A program made the translations under genes and the position numbers. This document shows positions 1-9,289 of a stretch of DNA of 64,000 nucleotides, piece by piece. Each line of letters opens with the position of its first letter. Position 1 is the first letter of the stretch. Origin of the DNA: Rhodomicrobium sp. Az07 (lineage in GTDB: Bacteria; Pseudomonadota; Alphaproteobacteria; Rhizobiales; Rhodomicrobiaceae); NCBI RefSeq assembly GCF_018619475.1, contig NZ_JAHFZG010000002.1, forward strand, positions 62,001 to 126,000, read 5' to 3'. Under the pieces are notes generated by a model, which was given only the letters and a program-made list of their open reading frames with translations, did no database searches and had not been told where the DNA came from.

Positions 1-409
1 GCACGAAAACGGACACGAACGCCGCCGCGATGGCTGCCACCGGCAGCGCGAAGGACAGCGCGTCGGCCAACCCCGTGGCGATCACCACCACCGCGCCGAA
101 CGCCGCCGCCTGCGGCGCGCCGAACAGAGCGGGCGAGGCGAGCGGATTGCGCAACAGCCCTTGCAGCGCCGCGCCGGAAAGCCCGAGAATCGCCCCGATG
201 GCCAGCGCCAGCACCGCGCGCGGCAGGCGGATTTCCTGCACGATGATGCGATGCGGCTCGGTGCCCGCGCCGAACAGCGCAGCCGTAACCGTGTCAGGCG
301 CAAGCGCGACCGGCCCCGCGCCCAGCGAAAGCACGGCCAGCAGCGCCGCCAGCGAAAAGAGCGCCAGTGTCGCCACCGGCCATCGGCGGCGCGGCGCGTG
401 CTCGGCCAC
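1..409 (-). CDS. FecCD/BtuC-family ABC transporter permease, N-terminal part (cut by window edge)
   Basis: Only the first ~136 residues are inside the window; the gene runs off the left edge. The translation shows a basic N-terminus, a first membrane helix (ATLALFSLAALLAVLSLG) and the family signature regions IRLPRAVLALAIGAILGLSG and LQGLLRNPLASPALFG, typical of permeases importing cobalamin, haem or ferric siderophores. A cobalamin riboswitch lies directly upstream, so a corrinoid (BtuC-like) substrate is inferred. The start is uncertain. The first conventional in-frame start is GTG at 409, but a strong Shine-Dalgarno (GGAGG, complement of 451-455) sits before an in-frame ATT at 445. The ATG at 450 is in another frame and stops after 12 codons. 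An AUU start or a small upstream frameshift is therefore possible. Confidence 0.8.
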   Translation of the reverse strand, partial: MAEHAPRRRWPVATLALFSLAALLAVLSLGAGPVALAPDTVTAALFGAGTEPHRIIVQEIRLPRAVLALAIGAILGLSGAALQGLLRNPLASPALFGAPQAAAFGAVVVIATGLADALSFALPVAAIAAAFVSVFV

Positions 410-483
410 CGTTACGGCCGAATCCGTATGGGGAACCTGTAAAATGACATCCTCCGCCGACCCGCCGCCGCACGTTACGTTGA

Positions 484-660
484 AGCGCCGGCCGGTCTCC
501 TGGCTCGCGGGTCGTGGCCGCCACCGCCTTCCCGAACGCTCGCGTTCAGTGGCTTCGATGTCGGCTCGCCGCTTACAGTTGCGGGGGCAGCCGCGGAATT
601 GGGATCGAACGACCCTCACCGCGTTCCCGTTTCACCCGCTTGCGCGGGCACCGGCGCTTG
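484..660 (-). promoter_or_regulatory. Cobalamin (B12) riboswitch upstream of the permease
   Basis: Read on the minus strand, this stretch has the conserved blocks of the cobalamin riboswitch in order: CGGTGCCC near 655, GGGAACGCGGTG, the B12 box region GCTGCCCCCGCAACTGTAAGC, CCACTG, GGGAAGGCGG and GACCCGCGAGCCAGGAGACC. It ends about 40 nt before the possible permease starts, in the arrangement used to shut down B12 uptake or synthesis genes when adenosylcobalamin is abundant. Exact ends are approximate. Confidence 0.92.
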
Positions 661-725
661 ACGCGGACTATCATAAAGGGAAAGCGGCGGCAATGCGACG
701 GGCTTCGCGTCGCGCGGTGGGGCGA

Positions 726-1598
726 TTACGCGAGACGCACACTGCTTGAACGCGGCACGGCAGCGGCGCTCCAATGCCGGACGCCGTGGCGCAGGATTTC
801 CGCGCATGTCGCGGGCGGCATGTCCGGCGGCACCGCCTGCCCGAGAAACGCGAGCGCCTGCCACAAGAGGCCGCTGTCGGCGGGCGTGGGCAGTTCCCGC
901 GCGTGCGTCTGCTTCGAAAGCTTGCTGCCGTCGGCGTTGAGCGCGAGCGGCAGATGCATATAGCGCGGGGTCGGTAGGCCGAGCAGCCGTTGCAGCGCGA
1001 TCTGCCGCGCCGTGTTGTCGAGGAGATCAGCGCCGCGCACGACATCGGTCACGCCCTGAAAGGCATCGTCTACCACCACGGCGAGCTGATAGGCGAACAG
1101 CCCGTCGCGGCGCTGCACGACGAAATCGCCCACGGTCTCGGCGACGTCCTCCCGCTGCGGGCCGAAGACGCGGTCGTAGAATTCCACGACGCCATCCGCC
1201 ACGCGAAGACGCATGGCGGCATCGTCGCGCGGAGCGGTGAAGGCGCGGCATGTGCCGGGATAGACCGCGCTGTCGATCCGCGCGAGTTCGGCGCGTGAGC
1301 AGCGGCACCAAAACACTTTGCCGCCCAGCCGGAGCGCATCCAGCGCCGCGCGATAGGCTTCAAGCCGCGTCGACTGAAACAACACGCCGCCATCCCATTC
1401 GAAACCATACGCGGCGAGCTGGTCGAGGATGCGCCGCGCCGCCCCCGGCATCTCGCGTAGCGGGTCGATGTCTTCCATGCGCACGAGCCAGCGGCCAGCG
1501 GCGGCGCGCGCATCGCAATAGCTCGCCACCGCAGCGACGAGCGAGCCGAAATGCAAGGGCCCCGTGGGCGAGGGCGCGAAGCGGCCGACATAGGTCAT
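726..1598 (-). CDS. gluQ: Glutamyl-Q tRNA(Asp) synthetase
   Basis: A 290-residue truncated paralogue of glutamyl-tRNA synthetase that activates glutamate and attaches it to queuosine at position 34 of tRNA(Asp); it lacks an anticodon-binding domain. The class I signature is HFGS (residues 16-19) within GRFAPSPTGPLHFGS, and the KMSKS equivalent is KLSKQ (226-230). A zinc site is suggested by CRC (98-100) and YPGTC (113-117), as in GluQRS. The length matches the family. The C-terminus (roughly the last 15 residues) looks non-conserved. It is transcribed toward the riboswitch-controlled permease, with the stop about 65 nt from the riboswitch 5' end. Confidence 0.95.
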   Translation of the reverse strand: MTYVGRFAPSPTGPLHFGSLVAAVASYCDARAAAGRWLVRMEDIDPLREMPGAARRILDQLAAYGFEWDGGVLFQSTRLEAYRAALDALRLGGKVFWCRCSRAELARIDSAVYPGTCRAFTAPRDDAAMRLRVADGVVEFYDRVFGPQREDVAETVGDFVVQRRDGLFAYQLAVVVDDAFQGVTDVVRGADLLDNTARQIALQRLLGLPTPRYMHLPLALNADGSKLSKQTHARELPTPADSGLLWQALAFLGQAVPPDMPPATCAEILRHGVRHWSAAAVPRSSSVRLA

Positions 1599-2011
1599 GC
1601 GCGTTTTTCCATCAGTGCCGGGACGGGCGCAAGCCTCCGTGCACGCTCACGTCATCAGGCATAGCGACCGGCGGCGGCGACGACATGAATGCGAATAACG
1701 GGGATTACCTAAACCCAAGGTGGAAAACCTTCGCGCTCCGGTTGCGCTTCGCGGTTAATCCAATTAGGCAGACCGTGTTAACTGTCGCGCTTTCGTTCAT
1801 CGAGTTCGGTCGCATGTCGATGTTGTTTTTTAGATCAGGCGTAGTCGGGGAGGCGCGATACGCCATCCGACCACCAGTCGGCGCATCGTCCCGCCGGAAC
1901 CGGCCCCGCGCCGCATTCTCTCATACGAAATCGCGCGGTCACGCTGGGCGGGCTCGCTTGCGCCACCCGCCAAACCATACTGCATGCAGCCCCACAATCC
2001 ACGGAGATACC
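1599..2011. other. Intergenic region, no gene seen
   Basis: About 410 nt between the divergent gluQ and the exported protein at 2012. It should carry both promoters. Open frames crossing it lack ribosome-binding sites and recognisable sequence. No RNA element or repeat was recognised. Confidence 0.5.
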
Positions 2012-2683
2012 ATGACCCTCTGGATGCATTATTCCGCGCGTCTCGCAGGCGCAGCCGCCCTGACCTTGGCTGTGTCTGTCCCCGCGTGGGCCGAAGACGC
2101 CGCGCCCGCACCGGCCATCGCGCCGGAACTCGCCGAGCGCATGGGCAAGGAGAAGGAAGACCGTAAGGCGTGCAAGCGCGAAATCTGCAAGGCGTTCGCG
2201 GAGGCGAAGAGCGGCGAGCCGATCTCATGCTCCGTGACAAAAACATGGCTCGCCTCCGAAATCCAGTCGAGTTACCTCGGAGACAGGCTGACATGGCCAT
2301 GGGGCCATGCGCAGTGTTCGGCGCAGATCGATCTCGACCGCGACACGATCGCCGAAGCCGCCTCGAAGCCATCCGCCACGCTCAAGCTGAAGAAGCACGA
2401 CATCGCCTGCAAGCTCGATAACAAGAACACGAGCGAAGGCACCGCCTACGACGTCAAGCTATCGATCCAGCCGGTGGTGACGTTCGAGAACGGCCGAGCG
2501 ACGAAAGCCGAGTTGAACTGGGGCACCATCGAGGCGCCGCTTCTGGCCAAGACCGCAATCTGGTCGGCGACCGCAGTCGACGCGAATTTCAGCGTGATCG
2601 CGAGCGGCGTCGTGAAGGAGATCAACGCCTTCCTTGGCGTCAAGTGCAAGGAAGAAGGCTTCGACATCGCCGCCGCGCGATGA
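2012..2683 (+). CDS. Exported hypothetical protein
   Basis: A 223-residue protein with a clear Sec signal peptide (hydrophobic stretch after MTLWMHYSAR, cleavage likely after PAWA, about residue 27). The mature part has four cysteines (around KACKREICKAF, ISCSV and a later pair), consistent with periplasmic disulfides, and a repeated hydrophilic beta-like pattern. The frame is open far upstream, but the start at 2012 is chosen because it has an upstream GGAG and places the signal peptide at the N-terminus. No family was recognised; the ending GVVKEINAFLGVKCKEEGF may be a diagnostic search string. Neighbours are unrelated. Confidence 0.8.
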   Translation: MTLWMHYSARLAGAAALTLAVSVPAWAEDAAPAPAIAPELAERMGKEKEDRKACKREICKAFAEAKSGEPISCSVTKTWLASEIQSSYLGDRLTWPWGHAQCSAQIDLDRDTIAEAASKPSATLKLKKHDIACKLDNKNTSEGTAYDVKLSIQPVVTFENGRATKAELNWGTIEAPLLAKTAIWSATAVDANFSVIASGVVKEINAFLGVKCKEEGFDIAAAR

Positions 2684-2778
2684 AAATGCGTGCTCGCGGT
2701 CGTCCAGCCGGTCGCGGGCTCTTCTCCGGGCGTGGCGCCCGAATTCATCGCGAGACGGGGCGCGGTTCGCTCCTGACC

Positions 2779-3789
2779 TCACGCCGGGTGCAGCGCGACT
2801 TTTTCCCGCCGCACCGGTTCAGCCGCCGGTGCCCTTATGGCGCTCGCGAACAAAAAATCGCGCACCGCCGCAATCTGATCGTCCGCCATCAGCCATGGCG
2901 CATGGCCGATGCCCTCGAACTCGATGATTTTTGCGCGAGGCCCGCGCCGCATCATGTCATCGGCGATCTTGCCGAGCAAAAGGTCGCTCTCCGCGCCGCG
3001 CAGCACCAGCGTCGGACAGCGGATCGCCTCATAGGTCGGCCAGAGGTCGACGCCGGCGAGAAACTCGCTGCCGAAGGCGACGCCGGTCACGCCGCCCGAG
3101 CGCATATGCGTAATGATCGCCGGATCGAAAGCGAGGATATAGGACCCGTTACGCTGTTCGATGGCGCTGTTTGTCGTCACGTTGCGCCATTGGCTTTCGG
3201 TGAGCGGACCGAATGAAGCGCATGTTTCGCGGAGATGGAACTCCACCTCTTCGAGGCTTGAGAAGGAGCGGCCAAGCCCGGTCTGCGCTTTTTTCATGCG
3301 CATGAGCGCGGGCCACGGCACGAGCGGCCCCACGTCGTTCAGGATCAGACGGCGTATCGGCGAATTCCGCCGCGCGGCAAGCATCATGCCGATGAGGCCA
3401 CCCATCGACGTGCCGATCCAGTCGATATGCCGCTTCGGCTTCGGCTGCGTCCGGCTGAATACGCGCCTGAGACCCGACGGCGGCGGCGGCGGCGCGGTGA
3501 CGCGCGCCAGAAGCGCGGCCGCGTCGGTGAGGTAGAGCGAGAAGGAATAATCGCTTTTTTTCGGCAGCCACTCGCTTCGCCCGCGCCCGGCAACGTCCAT
3601 GCAGACGACATGGCATTCCTCGGCGAGACTCTCCGCGAGAACATCGAAGTCTCGGCTGTTGCGCGTGTAACCATGCACGCAGAAAACCAGATGAGGGCTT
3701 TGCGGGTCGCCCCACTCCGTATAGGCGACCTCGTGAAAGCCGTTTGGACCGAGGCTTTGAAAGCTGCAAAGACGCGGTTTCTCTGACAT
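2779..3789 (-). CDS. Alpha/beta hydrolase
   Basis: A 336-residue alpha/beta-hydrolase fold protein. The oxyanion region is FCVHGYTRN, the nucleophile elbow is GTSMGG (Ser about 128), and the catalytic His lies in EGIGHAPWL near residue 296. The acid is probably the Asp in LRGAESDLL. A proline run (APPPPPSG) precedes the elbow. The family covers esterases, lipases and C-C hydrolases; the substrate cannot be inferred. The start at 3789 (MSEKPRL) has a GGAAG upstream; an in-frame ATG 60 nt further upstream adds an unconvincing N-terminus. The gene stands alone and is convergent with the exported protein at 2012. Confidence 0.88.
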   Translation of the reverse strand: MSEKPRLCSFQSLGPNGFHEVAYTEWGDPQSPHLVFCVHGYTRNSRDFDVLAESLAEECHVVCMDVAGRGRSEWLPKKSDYSFSLYLTDAAALLARVTAPPPPPSGLRRVFSRTQPKPKRHIDWIGTSMGGLIGMMLAARRNSPIRRLILNDVGPLVPWPALMRMKKAQTGLGRSFSSLEEVEFHLRETCASFGPLTESQWRNVTTNSAIEQRNGSYILAFDPAIITHMRSGGVTGVAFGSEFLAGVDLWPTYEAIRCPTLVLRGAESDLLLGKIADDMMRRGPRAKIIEFEGIGHAPWLMADDQIAAVRDFLFASAIRAPAAEPVRREKVALHPA

Positions 3790-4120
3790 CGAATTCCACT
3801 TCCGGCGCGCGGGCGCCATGCTTGAGCAGGATAGCGGCTCATTGTGCAATGCACAATCGCAGCGGGATGAGACGCCACGAAGGCAGAGTGCATGCCGAGA
3901 ATCACTTCGGCCTAGGTTAACGCTGCCTGTGAACCTTCGCGAGAGTTGCGTGGCCTTTTCAACACCGCGAAAAAGAATTGGGGACGGAGCGCATGGCTGC
4001 TGCCCGGACGCGTGCAGCCACAGGATTTAGGCAACCTCTTTATTTGCATCGAGTGCGGTTACGGCTTGCGGACTTAAGCATCCAGTCTTATCGGTATCTG
4101 TATCGCAGGGGGCGCGCGAT
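3790..4120. other. Intergenic region between hydrolase and TIR gene
   Basis: About 330 nt holding the promoters of the divergent hydrolase and TIR genes. No gene, RNA or repeat was recognised. The sequence becomes less GC-rich toward the TIR gene. Confidence 0.4.
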
Positions 4121-5317
4121 ATGGCAGACATTTTCATAAGCTATTCCAAGAAGGATATAGAGCAAGCTCGCGTTATTGCGGCGTTGCTGGAAGCGGAGGG
4201 TTACTCGGTTTGGTGGGACCCGAACCTTGAAGCGGGCGATCAGTTTCGAAAAGTCATCATGAAGGAATTGGCTGCGGCCAAGGCCGTTGTCGTCCTGTGG
4301 ACCGAGAATTCCGTCGATTCCGATTGGGTTCAGGCGGAAGCCGATGCCGCCCACTCGGATCGCAAGGTCGTCCCGCTCAAGACGCGTTTGCTGGCTTACG
4401 ACCGCATTCCTCCCCCTTTCAATAATCTGCATACGACCAACTTCGATAATCACGAAGCGGTTCTTTCCGCCGTCGCAGCGCAACTGGCGAAACCGCCATC
4501 TCCTGCTGGCATCGGGAAGGTAGTCAGGTACGAAGCATTGATGTGGTTCGGCATCATCGGCAGCGTTTTGACGCTTGTCGGGCACTGGCAGAACTTCATA
4601 AAACTCGCGCATTGGGTACGTATCGCCGTCGACAACTTCAACGAACTTGTATATTTATCATTCGCGGCGATGTTTTCATTTATCGGCATCGTAATTGACA
4701 GAGACACATCATATGCACTGTCCTTTTTCTTATTCATGTCGTCAATCGCCATCGGATGCGGATTTCGTTGTGGATTCTATTTTTCATCATCATTAGGTTT
4801 TTTCAGGGCACTATTTATTTTCTATAAAGCTATAATTTTTTCAGTGGTTATTGCGTCTCCAATACTTATTCCGTGGTCTATAATGAGGAATGTATTCCAT
4901 GTAGATATTATTAACTATATACCTCATTCGTATTTTTCTATAAATCTCGCGTTACCAGAAATTCCTCTGCAATTGTTTGGCATTGCGATACTATTTATAT
5001 TTATATTCCACATGATATACGGCCGATTTGTTTTTCGTGTATATGGCGCAATGGTGTATACTATTATATTAGTTCTTATTGGAGATAAATATTTTTATTT
5101 TTCAATCAAAATTAGTCAACTTGGAGAAAATGCGAGTGTTTTTCTAACAACGCTAACTACGTTTATGCCTCTTTTGATTGTTAGATCAGTAGATGTTATC
5201 AGACGGATGACCTACATACTTATAGGATTAGCCATTGCAATAGGACTAAGCGAACTATCGAAGTTGATTGATAGTCTTAGCGCATTATCCCGCAATGACG
5301 AGTTACTCTCACTTTGA
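4121..5317 (+). CDS. TIR domain protein with polytopic membrane C-terminus
   Basis: A 398-residue protein. Residues 1-120 are a TIR_2-type domain: DIFISYSKKD at the N-terminus, the WWDPNLEAGD loop (31-40), the VVVLW strand, and SDWVQAEAD, in which Glu73 is in the position of the catalytic NADase glutamate of bacterial TIRs. Residues about 138-380 contain roughly eight hydrophobic segments (for example 141-156, 178-192, 199-214, 230-252, 283-300, 307-321, 338-355, 364-378). TIR-membrane fusions occur among bacterial immune effectors and as uncharacterised proteins; function here is inference. From about 4600 to 5290 the DNA is strikingly AT-rich with AT-ending codons, unlike both neighbours, which suggests horizontal acquisition of the membrane part or of the whole gene. 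No partner gene is adjacent. Confidence 0.85.
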   Translation: MADIFISYSKKDIEQARVIAALLEAEGYSVWWDPNLEAGDQFRKVIMKELAAAKAVVVLWTENSVDSDWVQAEADAAHSDRKVVPLKTRLLAYDRIPPPFNNLHTTNFDNHEAVLSAVAAQLAKPPSPAGIGKVVRYEALMWFGIIGSVLTLVGHWQNFIKLAHWVRIAVDNFNELVYLSFAAMFSFIGIVIDRDTSYALSFFLFMSSIAIGCGFRCGFYFSSSLGFFRALFIFYKAIIFSVVIASPILIPWSIMRNVFHVDIINYIPHSYFSINLALPEIPLQLFGIAILFIFIFHMIYGRFVFRVYGAMVYTIILVLIGDKYFYFSIKISQLGENASVFLTTLTTFMPLLIVRSVDVIRRMTYILIGLAIAIGLSELSKLIDSLSALSRNDELLSL

Positions 5318-5438
5318 GAGAGCGAACTCCTTGGGAGACTCAGCCCGCCGGATAGCGTTCTGTACGTGCCGCCTTTCCCCCAACGCCGGATTGCGTTTGC
5401 GTCGCGTGCAGGATAGATGCGGGACATCGGCCGCATCG

Positions 5439-6545
5439 ATGCCGCCCCGGAGTCCGCACTTGAAGCCTTTCTTCCGCCCCCTCGAGTCGCTGCCTCATGC
5501 CCGGCAGTGGCTGTTGCTCGCGCTGTTTTCGGCGGCGTTCGCCGCGCTTCTCGCCCTCGCGGGCATTCCGGCGGCGGTGTTTCTCGGGCCGATGGCAGCG
5601 GGCGTGGTGCTCGGTGTCAAGGGCGCGACGATCCGGGTGGCGAGCGCGCCTTATATCGGCGCGCAGGCGCTGATGGGGCTTTTCATCGCGAGCGCGATCA
5701 CGCCCTCGATCCTCCAGTCGTTCGCGAAGGAATGGCCGATCATCCTCGGCGTCGTCTTTTCGATCATCGCCGCGTCGACGCTTCTCGGCTGGGCCATGAG
5801 CCGCTGGCGTGCAATGCCGGGGACGACAAGCATCTGGGGATCGTGGCCCGGAGCGGCGGGCGCGATGGTGATCATGGCCGGCGAATTCGGCGCGGACGCG
5901 CGGCTCGTGGCCTTCATGCAATATTTTCGCGTGGCCTGCGTGGCGAGCCTCGCCTCGGTGGTGGCGACGTTCTGGGCGCATTCGACCGGCATCCCGCACC
6001 CTGAAATCCCGTGGTTCCCCGCTGTGGACGAACGCGCCTTCGCCGTGACGCTGGCGCTTGCGGGCGTTTGCGCCGTCGTCGGCCACGCCTCTCGTTTTCC
6101 ATCCGGCGCGATGCTGCTCGCGCTTATCGCGGGGGCCGCGCTTAACCTCGCCGGGCTGATCCATATCGAACTGCCGAAATGGCTCATGGCGGCGACCTAT
6201 GCGCTGCTCGGCTGGAATGTCGGGCTCTGCTTCACGCCGGACATTCTCGCCCATGCGTTCCGCGCGCTGCCGAAAATCCTGCTTTCGGTCGCTTCGCTGA
6301 TCGCGTTTTCGGCGGTGCTCGCCTGGCTCCTCACCGAAACGCTCGGCATCGACGCGCTGACCGCCTATCTCGCCACAAGCCCCGGCGGCATGGACTCGAT
6401 TGCGATCATCGCCGCATCGACAAATGTCGACATGCCCTTCGTCATGGCGCTGCAAACGATTCGTTTCCTCATCATCATCATGATCGGGCCGCCGCTCGCG
6501 CGCCTTGTCGCGCGGCACATGGAGGTGAGCGGGCGCTATGGCTGA
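5439..6545 (+). CDS. AbrB-family (AmoA-like) membrane protein
   Basis: A 368-residue integral membrane protein of the AbrB/PF05145 family (often misnamed ammonia monooxygenase or transcriptional regulator AbrB). It shows the duplicated pattern typical of the family: GIPAAVFLGPMAAGV and later PSGAMLLALIAGA, plus SWPGAAGAMVIMA and the C-terminal TSPGGMDSIAIIAASTNVD. About nine to ten membrane helices are apparent. The molecular function is unknown; E. coli AbrB affects expression of aidB by an unclear route. The start at 5439 (MPPRSPHLKPFF) is preferred over an upstream ATG whose extension is cysteine/arginine-rich and unlike the family. The stop overlaps the next gene by 8 nt, so the two are probably co-translated. 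Confidence 0.88.
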   Translation: MPPRSPHLKPFFRPLESLPHARQWLLLALFSAAFAALLALAGIPAAVFLGPMAAGVVLGVKGATIRVASAPYIGAQALMGLFIASAITPSILQSFAKEWPIILGVVFSIIAASTLLGWAMSRWRAMPGTTSIWGSWPGAAGAMVIMAGEFGADARLVAFMQYFRVACVASLASVVATFWAHSTGIPHPEIPWFPAVDERAFAVTLALAGVCAVVGHASRFPSGAMLLALIAGAALNLAGLIHIELPKWLMAATYALLGWNVGLCFTPDILAHAFRALPKILLSVASLIAFSAVLAWLLTETLGIDALTAYLATSPGGMDSIAIIAASTNVDMPFVMALQTIRFLIIIMIGPPLARLVARHMEVSGRYG

Positions 6546-7767
6546 TACGGGAAAGACGGTTGCTATCGTCGGCGGCGGCCCGGCGGGGCTGATGGCGGCG
6601 GAAGTGCTGGCGGGCGCGGGCGTCGCCGTGACGGTTTACGATGCGATGCCGAGCGTGGGGCGCAAGTTCCTGCTCGCGGGGCGTGGCGGGCTGAACCTCA
6701 CGCACAGCGAGGAACTTCCGCAGTTTCTCGCCCGCTACGGCGCGGCGGAGCCGCATTTGCGCGGCGCCGTCGAGGCGTTTCGGCCGTCCGCGCTCGTCGC
6801 GTGGTGCGAGGGCCTGGGGCAGGAAACCTTCATTGGCACAAGCGGGCGCGTGTTTCCGAAGGCGATGAAGGCGTCGCCGATGTTGCGAGCGTGGCTCGTG
6901 CGGCTTCGGGGGCTTGGTGTTGCGTTTCGGCAGCGCCATCGCTGGCGGGGCTGGGACGAAGCTGGCGCGCTCGTGTTCGACACGCCAGACGGACCGGCGA
7001 GTGTTCGCGCCGACGCCACGATCCTCGCGCTTGGCGGCGCAAGCTGGCCGCGCCTCGGCTCCGATGGCGGCTGGGTGCCGATCCTCGCGCGCGAGGGCAT
7101 CGACGTCGCGCCGCTGAAACCGTCGAACTGCGGCTTTCTGGCCGACCTCTCCGACATCTTTCTCGCGCGCTTCGAGGGCGAGCCGCTGAAGGGTGCTGCG
7201 TTTTCGTTCGACGGGCGAAGCGTGCGCGGCGACGCGACCATCACGAAGGCCGGGATCGAGGGCGGCGCGATATACGGACTGTCGGCAACACTGCGCGAAG
7301 CCATAGAGCGCGACGGCGCGGCCGATCTTGTCATCGACCTGCGGCCGGGCATCGAAGGCGAGGCGCTTGAGGCGGCGCTGTCGAGGCCGCGCGGCAAGCA
7401 AACGCAGTCAACGCACCTGCGCAAGGCGGCGAAGCTCGCGCCCGTCGCCATCGGTCTCCTTCACGAAGAAGCCATTCGGCACGGTTCGCCTCTTTCCGAC
7501 CTCGACGCGGCGGCACTTGTGCGCCTCATCAAGGATGTTCGCGTGCCGCTCATCGCGCCCGCGCCCATCGCTCGCGCCATCTCGTCGGCGGGCGGCGTGC
7601 CCTTCGCGGAACTCGACGGTTTCATGCTTCACAAGAAGCCGGGCGTCTTCATTGCCGGCGAAATGCTCGACTATGAAGCGCCGACCGGCGGCTATCTGCT
7701 GCAAGCCGCATTCTCGACCGGAGCGGCGGCGGCGCGGGGCGCGCTCGCGTTCATTACGCGCCACTGA
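6538..7767 (+). CDS. NAD(P)/FAD-dependent oxidoreductase (HI0933/BaiN-like, TIGR03862 type)
   Basis: A 409-residue flavoprotein. The N-terminal dinucleotide-binding motif is VAIVGGGPAGLMAAE (GGGPAG 12-17), followed by the family-typical GRKFLLAGRGGLNLTHSE. The middle has LALGGASWPRLGSDGGW, and the C-terminal FAD contact is PGVFIAGEMLDYEAPTGGYLLQ. This matches the HI0933-like family, some of whose members reduce C=C bonds in bile acids; the substrate here is unknown. It starts inside the end of the AbrB-like gene (8-nt overlap), indicating an operon. Length and motifs are complete. Confidence 0.9.
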   Translation: MADTGKTVAIVGGGPAGLMAAEVLAGAGVAVTVYDAMPSVGRKFLLAGRGGLNLTHSEELPQFLARYGAAEPHLRGAVEAFRPSALVAWCEGLGQETFIGTSGRVFPKAMKASPMLRAWLVRLRGLGVAFRQRHRWRGWDEAGALVFDTPDGPASVRADATILALGGASWPRLGSDGGWVPILAREGIDVAPLKPSNCGFLADLSDIFLARFEGEPLKGAAFSFDGRSVRGDATITKAGIEGGAIYGLSATLREAIERDGAADLVIDLRPGIEGEALEAALSRPRGKQTQSTHLRKAAKLAPVAIGLLHEEAIRHGSPLSDLDAAALVRLIKDVRVPLIAPAPIARAISSAGGVPFAELDGFMLHKKPGVFIAGEMLDYEAPTGGYLLQAAFSTGAAAARGALAFITRH

Positions 7768-7823
7768 CGGAACATCGCGGCTTCCGCACCCTTGTTCTCG
7801 CAAGAGGATAATGGAGTCATGCC

Positions 7824-9152
7824 GTGAAGCCGATGAGGACGATTTTCGCCATGGGTCTTGCCGTTGTCACGCTCTCCGCCTGCGAGAGCCAGACCGCCAC
7901 GCCCGTCTCGGAAGGGATGGGCCCCAACCCGAAGCTGCCGCCGCCGCAGGAATCGACGCTTCCGACCATCAACATCGCGGTCGCCAGGGGCTGGAGCGAG
8001 GGTCAGAAGCCGAAGCCCGCCGAGGGGCTTCAGGTGGCGGCGCTTGCCCGCAATCTCGATCACCCGCGCTGGATCTATGTGCTGCCTAACGGCGACATAC
8101 TGGTTGCCGAGAGCGACGCGCCGCCCAAGGACGCCAAGGGCTTTCGGGATTGGGTGCAGGGGAAGGTCATGAAGGCGGCGGGCTCCAACACGGGCAGCGG
8201 GAACCGGATCACGCTCTTGCGCGGCGTCGGTCCGAACGGCGAGGCGCAGACGCGCGAGGTATTCCTCGAAAACCTGTTCTCGCCTTTCGGCATGGCTTTG
8301 ATCGGGGACACATTCTATGTCGCCAATGCCGATTCGATCTTGAAATTCCCCTATCAGGAAGGACAAACGAAGATCACGGCTGACGGCGAAAAGCTGACCG
8401 ACCTGCCGGGCGAGATGAATCACCACTGGACGAAAAACATCGTCGCCAGCAAGGACGGCAAGAAGCTCTATGTCGCCATCGGCTCGAACAGCAATATCGG
8501 CGAAAACGGCATGGAGCTTGAGAAGGATCGCGCAATGATCTGGGAGGTCGATGTGGCGACGGGCGAGCATCGCGTGTTCGCCAGCGGCCTTCGCAATCCG
8601 GTCGGCATGGCCTTCGAGCCGCAGACGGGCGTTCTTTGGGCGGCGGTGAACGAACGCGACGAACTCGGCAGCAACCTCCCGCCCGATTATCTGACGAGCG
8701 TGAAGGAAGGCGGCTTCTACGGCTGGCCTTATTCCTATTGGGGGCAGCATGTCGATAGCCGCGTGCAGCCGCAGCGGCCCGACCTCGTCGAGAAGGCGCT
8801 GACGCCCGACTACGCGCTTGGCGCACACACCGCCTCGCTCGGGCTGACATTCTCGGAAGGCAGCAAACTGCCCAAGCCGTTCGCGAACGGCGCGTTCATC
8901 GGCCAGCACGGATCGTGGAACCGCAAGCCCAAAAGCGGCTACAAGGTGATCTTCGTGCCGTTCGAGAACGGAAAGCCCAACGGAATGCCCATCGATGTGC
9001 TGGCGGGCTTCCTCAGCCAGAACGACGAGGCGCTCGGGCGGCCCGTCGGCGTGACCTTCGACAAGGATGGCGCGTTGCTGGTGGCGGATGACGTGGGCAA
9101 CGTCGTCTGGCGCGTCACGGGTGCCGGCGAGCAGAGCGCCAGGGCCGAATAG
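7824..9152 (+). CDS. Sorbosone dehydrogenase-family lipoprotein (PQQ-type beta-propeller)
   Basis: A 442-residue exported protein with a lipobox (VVTLSACES, Cys about residue 20), so probably lipid-anchored in the periplasm. The mature part is a six-bladed propeller of the glucose/sorbosone dehydrogenase family: [20 protein letters not shown], the loop [10 protein letters not shown]-like segment (residues [13 protein letters not shown]), [41 protein letters not shown] and [19 protein letters not shown]. Members bind PQQ and oxidise sugars or aldehydes, but the substrate cannot be deduced. The chosen start is GTG at 7824 with GGAG upstream; ATG at 7833 is an alternative. It stands alone between the flavoprotein and rpmH. 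Confidence 0.88.
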   Translation: MKPMRTIFAMGLAVVTLSACESQTATPVSEGMGPNPKLPPPQESTLPTINIAVARGWSEGQKPKPAEGLQVAALARNLDHPRWIYVLPNGDILVAESDAPPKDAKGFRDWVQGKVMKAAGSNTGSGNRITLLRGVGPNGEAQTREVFLENLFSPFGMALIGDTFYVANADSILKFPYQEGQTKITADGEKLTDLPGEMNHHWTKNIVASKDGKKLYVAIGSNSNIGENGMELEKDRAMIWEVDVATGEHRVFASGLRNPVGMAFEPQTGVLWAAVNERDELGSNLPPDYLTSVKEGGFYGWPYSYWGQHVDSRVQPQRPDLVEKALTPDYALGAHTASLGLTFSEGSKLPKPFANGAFIGQHGSWNRKPKSGYKVIFVPFENGKPNGMPIDVLAGFLSQNDEALGRPVGVTFDKDGALLVADDVGNVVWRVTGAGEQSARAE

Positions 9153-9289
9153 GCGAGGCGACCTCTTGCGTTGAGTGGCTGTGCCGGGTGAGCAAATGCC
9201 GCCCGGCATTCCATTTGTTCCCATCGTGCAATTGACGCGAGCCTCCAAAACGCCCTATCTATGGCGTTTGAGAGAGAAAGTACGTTATT

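Noticed and set aside
1250-2011. The upstream extension of the exported protein at 2012 (254 extra residues)
   Set aside because: The extension overlaps gluQ antisense and has random composition; the internal start gives a signal peptide and a proper ribosome-binding site.
5439-6545. Ammonia monooxygenase, a common database label for this family
   Set aside because: The label is historical; the sequence is the AbrB-type membrane family with no catalytic motif of an oxygenase.
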